From: Desulfobacter curvatus DSM 3379
GTDB taxonomy: Bacteria; Desulfobacterota; Desulfobacteria; Desulfobacterales; Desulfobacteraceae
Direction of reading: 5' to 3'
Length of the DNA stretch: 64,000 bases
Assembly (NCBI RefSeq): GCF_000373985.1
Contig: NZ_KB892913.1
Span: 1-64,000, forward strand
Below the pieces are notes generated by a model. The model searched no databases. It saw only the letters and a list, made by a program, of their open reading frames with translations, and was not told where the DNA came from. This document shows, one piece after another, positions 60,493-64,000 of this stretch (the first letter of the stretch is position 1; each line of letters starts with the position of its first letter). Position numbers and translations under genes: made by a program.

Positions 60493-60518
60493 GGCGGCAT
60501 TTTAACGCCGCCTTTTTT
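60493..60518 (+). terminator. Intrinsic terminator 1 after the cytidylate-kinase-like gene
   Basis: GGCGGC (60493-60498) pairs with GCCGCC (60507-60512) across a short A/T loop and is followed by six T. It starts seven bases after the stop codon. Confidence 0.92.
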
Positions 60519-60520
60519 AA

Positions 60521-60563
60521 ACCACAGCCGGTGCCCATCCTGTCTTTCCGGCTGTGGTTTTTT
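60521..60563. terminator. Second, bidirectional terminator
   Basis: ACCACAGCCGG (60521-60531) pairs with CCGGCTGTGGT (60548-60558), an 11-bp stem, followed by T's on the + strand; the A-run before it gives T's on the - strand as well. It lies just behind the first terminator and insulates the convergent kinase gene. Confidence 0.88.
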
Positions 60564-60623
60564 CTTTTACCCGAATCAAATTTAAAAAGTGATACCTAAA
60601 AGCTATGGAAATTCCTATACGCT

Positions 60624-63185
60624 TCAATCCTTGGTTTTATCAAGCAGTAATTTTATTCTGTTCAAATAGTCAATATGTTGGCAGGGTTTGGAAACGTGGT
60701 CAACCAAACGATCAGCCCTTTTTAAATCTTTTATGGACTCCAAAAAGTCTATGTTACCGGAAATAAATAAGATGGGAATCGTTTTATTTTTTGACCGAAT
60801 ATGGTCATATAAATTTTTACCATTTATTTTTCCAGGCAAAATATAATCAAGGCTTATCAAATCATAATCATTATTATCAAAAAATTTTAAAGCCGCTTCT
60901 CCTGTATGTGCGACATCAACGATATGATTACACGGTTCATTGGTCAAAACAAAACGCTGAACTTCTGCAATTTGAATTTCATCTTCAACTAATAAAATCC
61001 TTTTATTACTAGGGCACCCTTCGTTTTTTATAATTATTTTTTCTTCTTCTGTGAGTTTTTTTTCAATCAATGGAAAACTCAACTCAACCGTAGTGCCGAT
61101 ATTTAATTGAGAACGTACTGTAATTTTGCCTTTGTGAAGCTCAATATATTTATTCACGTTGGCCATTCCATAACCAGACCCTTTTATTGAACTGTCATAA
61201 GAGGAGAGGACATCTCTACTGCCCTTAAGGGAGAAAGAGGGTTCGAAAATGTTATCAATATGCGTCTCAGGGATGCCGCAACCATTGTCATCAATGGTAA
61301 CAATTACCGTTCCATTGGATTGCCGCAGTTGAATGGAAATAACGGGGTTTTCAGACTTACTCAATGCATGAATGGAATTTTGAAAAATATTTACGAGACA
61401 ATGTTCTATCATCCCCGGGTCAGCAAGAAGCTCTATGTTTTCAGACAAGCCCTCTTTTCTGATTTCAATGCCTTCTATATCCTTTTTCAACAAACTTAAC
61501 ACCAGTTCAATTTTTTCATTAAGATAAAAACACTCATATTTGGGTTCCTGATCTTTGGCAAACGCGACCAAATTTTTGGTTAAATTTCTTCCCCGCAGAG
61601 ATTGATCCAATATACGTTTAAGTATTTTCAACGTTTCCGGCTCCTTACACTTGAACAATCCTAACTCTGATTGCCCCATGATGATCCCAAGGACATTATT
61701 GAAATCATGGGCCATTTTTCCGGCAATTTTCCCAACCAGAGCTAATTTTTTATGTTCTTCAAGGGCCAAGTATACTTCAATTTTTTCTGCTTCGTTTTTC
61801 TTCCGTTCAGTTATATCCCTTGCAATCCCAAGAACCCCTTTAAGATTGCCTTCAGAATCAAACACGGGGGTTTTTATTGTTTCAAGATGTTCTTTGTGGC
61901 CATCATCGGCATACACGATCTCTTCTTCATTTATACACGGTTTATTGGCTCTTATTGCAGCTTGGTCCTTTTCTTTAAAAAAATCGGCTGATTTTTTATC
62001 GAGAAAATCATAATCCGTCTTTCCTATGAGATCCTTTTGTTTTGCACCAAAAAAGCGTTCAAATCTTAAGTTGCATAACAGGTATTCTCCCTGGGGACTT
62101 TTCAGCCATATAAGATCAGGGATAACTTCAATGAGCGTCCTTAGAAGCACTTCATTTTCTTGAAGTGTGTCCAACATTGTATTGAAATGATATCCATATC
62201 TGATTAATTCATCCTTCTTGTTGCCGGCCCAAGAGAATCTTTCATCAAAGCTTCCTTCTTTAACCTTACGCATCACTATGGCAAGAGAGCGAATCGGTTT
62301 AACTATCGTTCTTGAAAACAGATAAAAAACAAAAATCAGCAGGATTACACTGACTATTGTCAGCACTAACGCCATGTTATTCAGATTGTTTCTTTTGGAT
62401 TCCGCCTCGACGTATTTATTTTTAAACAATGCTGACGCTTGTGTAAAAACACTTTCAAACTGCTCGAAAAGGCCATTGTTTGCCGACTCGAACTTTTCTT
62501 CGGTATTATTAATTAAAATCGAAAGGTTAAAATCCTCCGCCAATAAATGTTTAAAGGATAGAAGATATTCCCGGGTCCTGTCGTCTGCCGGATCTATTTG
62601 TTCAATCTTCTTATAGAGGTAATCAACGACCATGATCAGTGAATGATAAACAGGCCCATCCTGCTGCATGATGTAAACGATAAAGAAATGATTTAAATTG
62701 AACAGGGGCTTGTACAATTGCCTCATATCGTTATTCAGAACATTGGAAATCAAAGATCGATAACTTGTGTTCAGGCTTGTTCTGTGGAGGTTCCAGGTTG
62801 TTTTTAATTGCTGGGCCTCATTGAAAATTGTTTCATGCCGGAGGATACCAACCCGAATGGCATGCAATTCGGTTTGAATCTTTTTATTGGTTCCAAGCGC
62901 TTCTAAATCACTAAGTTCGGCTTTAATACTTGAAATTGAAGACCCATAATTTGCAATCGCGTCCGGATTTTTTTCTTCAAGAACTTTTTTTTCCCAAAAT
63001 CGGACTTCATAAAATCTACCATTTAATGAATGCAGTCTTCTCTCAGCCTGGGACATCTCCAACATCTGTGTTGCCAATATTTTCTGCTCATTAAGAAAAT
63101 AAGTTAACAACCCATAATTCATCACAAACAAAAGGAGAAGAAGGGATACTATCGCACTGATTTTACTGGTAATGGTTCTGAACAA
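60624..63185 (-). CDS. HAMP-PAS hybrid histidine kinase with receiver
   Basis: This 853-residue protein has membrane helix 1 (about 8-28), a helical periplasmic domain of about 240 residues, helix 2 (about 272-294), HAMP (about 294-348) and PAS (about 360-480; VIPDLIWLKSPQGEYLLCN). The kinase core has His in KMAHDFNNVLGIIMG (about 494) and HATPase with DNGCGIPETH. The C-terminal receiver (about 730-850; ILLVEDEIQIAEVQRF, acceptor in LISLDYILPGKING) is present. It follows the sugar-type binding-protein gene by 10 bp on the same strand, so the pair resembles LuxP-LuxQ or TorT-TorS. It ends before the bidirectional terminator. Confidence 0.9.
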   Translation of the reverse strand: MFRTITSKISAIVSLLLLLFVMNYGLLTYFLNEQKILATQMLEMSQAERRLHSLNGRFYEVRFWEKKVLEEKNPDAIANYGSSISSIKAELSDLEALGTNKKIQTELHAIRVGILRHETIFNEAQQLKTTWNLHRTSLNTSYRSLISNVLNNDMRQLYKPLFNLNHFFIVYIMQQDGPVYHSLIMVVDYLYKKIEQIDPADDRTREYLLSFKHLLAEDFNLSILINNTEEKFESANNGLFEQFESVFTQASALFKNKYVEAESKRNNLNNMALVLTIVSVILLIFVFYLFSRTIVKPIRSLAIVMRKVKEGSFDERFSWAGNKKDELIRYGYHFNTMLDTLQENEVLLRTLIEVIPDLIWLKSPQGEYLLCNLRFERFFGAKQKDLIGKTDYDFLDKKSADFFKEKDQAAIRANKPCINEEEIVYADDGHKEHLETIKTPVFDSEGNLKGVLGIARDITERKKNEAEKIEVYLALEEHKKLALVGKIAGKMAHDFNNVLGIIMGQSELGLFKCKEPETLKILKRILDQSLRGRNLTKNLVAFAKDQEPKYECFYLNEKIELVLSLLKKDIEGIEIRKEGLSENIELLADPGMIEHCLVNIFQNSIHALSKSENPVISIQLRQSNGTVIVTIDDNGCGIPETHIDNIFEPSFSLKGSRDVLSSYDSSIKGSGYGMANVNKYIELHKGKITVRSQLNIGTTVELSFPLIEKKLTEEEKIIIKNEGCPSNKRILLVEDEIQIAEVQRFVLTNEPCNHIVDVAHTGEAALKFFDNNDYDLISLDYILPGKINGKNLYDHIRSKNKTIPILFISGNIDFLESIKDLKRADRLVDHVSKPCQHIDYLNRIKLLLDKTKD

Positions 63186-63195
63186 ATGAACACCT

Positions 63196-64000
63196 CTATC
63201 TTATTACGGAAAGTGTTACGGGTATATTGGATGAAATTTCTTCACCTCGAAAATACTTTGCCGTTACTTCAAGAGCCATTCGTCCCATTTCCTGGGGGTG
63301 TTGTGCTATTGTTGCGGATATCTTTTTTGTTTTAACAGCCTGGACAGCATCTCTAATCGCATCGAATCCCACAAGAACTTTACTTTGGGTTAATTCAACG
63401 TCTGCCAATGCGTCCGCTACCCCCAAAATCATATTATCATTATGCGCAAAAACAGCATCAAAAGAGATCTTCTCCGCCAATAGCTTAACCATCACCTGTT
63501 TAGCTTGCTCTCTGTCAAAATTTGCCACTTCTCTGGCAATGACTTCTATATCACGAAATCTTTTTATTTCATCATTAAACCCGTAACCACGGTCATGGGC
63601 TGCGGATGTACCTGGAATGCCTTCAATTTCGATAATACGTCCCTTATTTTTTAATAAATCCGCCACTAATTTTGCCGCCATTCGCCCACCTTCAATATTA
63701 TCCGAGGCGACATGACAAAGAATTTTTCCGCCGGCGGATTTTCTATCCACCGTGATCACCGGTATCTTATTCATAACGGCCATCTCAATACCCGGAACGA
63801 CGGACTCAGCATGTGTCGGGTTTAAAATAATGAGATCAGAATGATTCTTTTGAAAATCAACCAGGTCCATTAATTGTTTTGAATCGTTATTCTCAGCACT
63901 TTTAACCGTCAGTTCAACGCCATATAGTTCGGCAGCTTTTCGGGCACCGCCGGCCATTGATAAAAAAAAGGGATTTTTCATATCAGAGATTGAGAACGCA
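63196..64000 (-). CDS. Sugar-type periplasmic binding protein (RbsB-like), 5' end outside window
   Basis: At least 268 residues are visible; the frame is open to the right edge (FSISDMKNPFFLSMAGGARK), and the N-terminal signal peptide and first strand lie beyond it. The type I binding fold is clear: the ISDMKNPFF strand, DLIILNPTHAESVVPGIEMA, IPVITVDRKSAGGKI, SDNIEGGRMAAKLV, IIEIEGIPGTSAAHDRGYGF, FDAVFAHNDNMILGVADAL and VLVGFDAIRDAVQAV. These are hallmarks of RbsB/LuxP-type proteins. It is followed by a hybrid kinase 10 bp later and no ABC transporter genes are seen, so it is probably the ligand sensor of that kinase. Confidence 0.88.
   Translation of the reverse strand, partial: AFSISDMKNPFFLSMAGGARKAAELYGVELTVKSAENNDSKQLMDLVDFQKNHSDLIILNPTHAESVVPGIEMAVMNKIPVITVDRKSAGGKILCHVASDNIEGGRMAAKLVADLLKNKGRIIEIEGIPGTSAAHDRGYGFNDEIKRFRDIEVIAREVANFDREQAKQVMVKLLAEKISFDAVFAHNDNMILGVADALADVELTQSKVLVGFDAIRDAVQAVKTKKISATIAQHPQEMGRMALEVTAKYFRGEEISSNIPVTLSVIR

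Overview
The window looks like chromosomal DNA of a sulfate-reducing deltaproteobacterium (Desulfobacterota, probably Desulfobacteraceae). The reasons are a small siroheme sulfite reductase of the Desulfovibrio/Desulfobacter type, an AF1514-type small protein, a very high density of hybrid histidine kinases, and moderate GC content. The taxonomy is an inference from gene content; there is no rRNA, tRNA or CRISPR array in the window.

Left edge (1-3.7 kb): a wrecked integron. Its parts are a group II intron 3' end on the + strand (about 112-185), an SDR gene cassette on the - strand, tandem attC recombination sites read on the - strand (912-1121), an IS91-family element with its own tyrosine recombinase (about 1122-3618), and the last 22 codons of an integron integrase gene on the + strand (3619-3687). 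Orientation and order fit an intI/attI/cassette array in which intI was destroyed.

3.8-17.3 kb: mostly housekeeping and stress genes. These are a small sulfite reductase with an MBL hydrolase, an EamA transporter, a fused chorismate mutase/prephenate dehydrogenase, a ZraSR-like two-component system with a divergent ZraP-like periplasmic protein behind a clear sigma-54 promoter, an FAH-family enzyme, a rhomboid protease, a secreted trypsin-like protease, and a thiSGHF operon under a TPP riboswitch with an intrinsic terminator.

17.4-26.5 kb: a sensor with three solute-binding domains and a GGDEF domain, dapF, RNase D, thrS, a methyltransferase and an MBL-fold protein.

26.7-48.2 kb: a signal-transduction island. 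A binding protein is coupled to an HPt-containing hybrid kinase, and a Cache hybrid kinase converges on it. Next comes one tightly packed run of eight genes: a binding protein, a 1303-residue hybrid kinase with three receivers, CheR, a receiver-less CheB, a REC-PAS-kinase-REC protein, an HD-GYP response regulator, a second regulator and a REC-FapA fusion. A binding-protein/PAS sensor follows. No ABC permease or ATPase gene is present for any of these binding proteins, so they probably act as ligand sensors.

48.2-54.3 kb: three translationally coupled genes encode a DUF3820 protein, SixA, and a 1745-residue fusion of a DEDD exonuclease, a RecQ helicase and a UvrD helicase.

54.3-64 kb: a CZB-type chemoreceptor, a second MBL-fold paralogue, an AF1514-like protein, MtgA, a cyclophilin-FKBP fusion, a cytidylate-kinase-like protein with a possible sigma-54 promoter, and a hybrid kinase downstream of a sugar-type binding protein that runs off the right edge.

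Four copies of a roughly 60-100 nt dispersed repeat (26.56, 46.45, 48.17 and 57.96 kb) keep base pairing through compensatory changes. They are the best candidate here for an undescribed structured RNA or mobile hairpin family.
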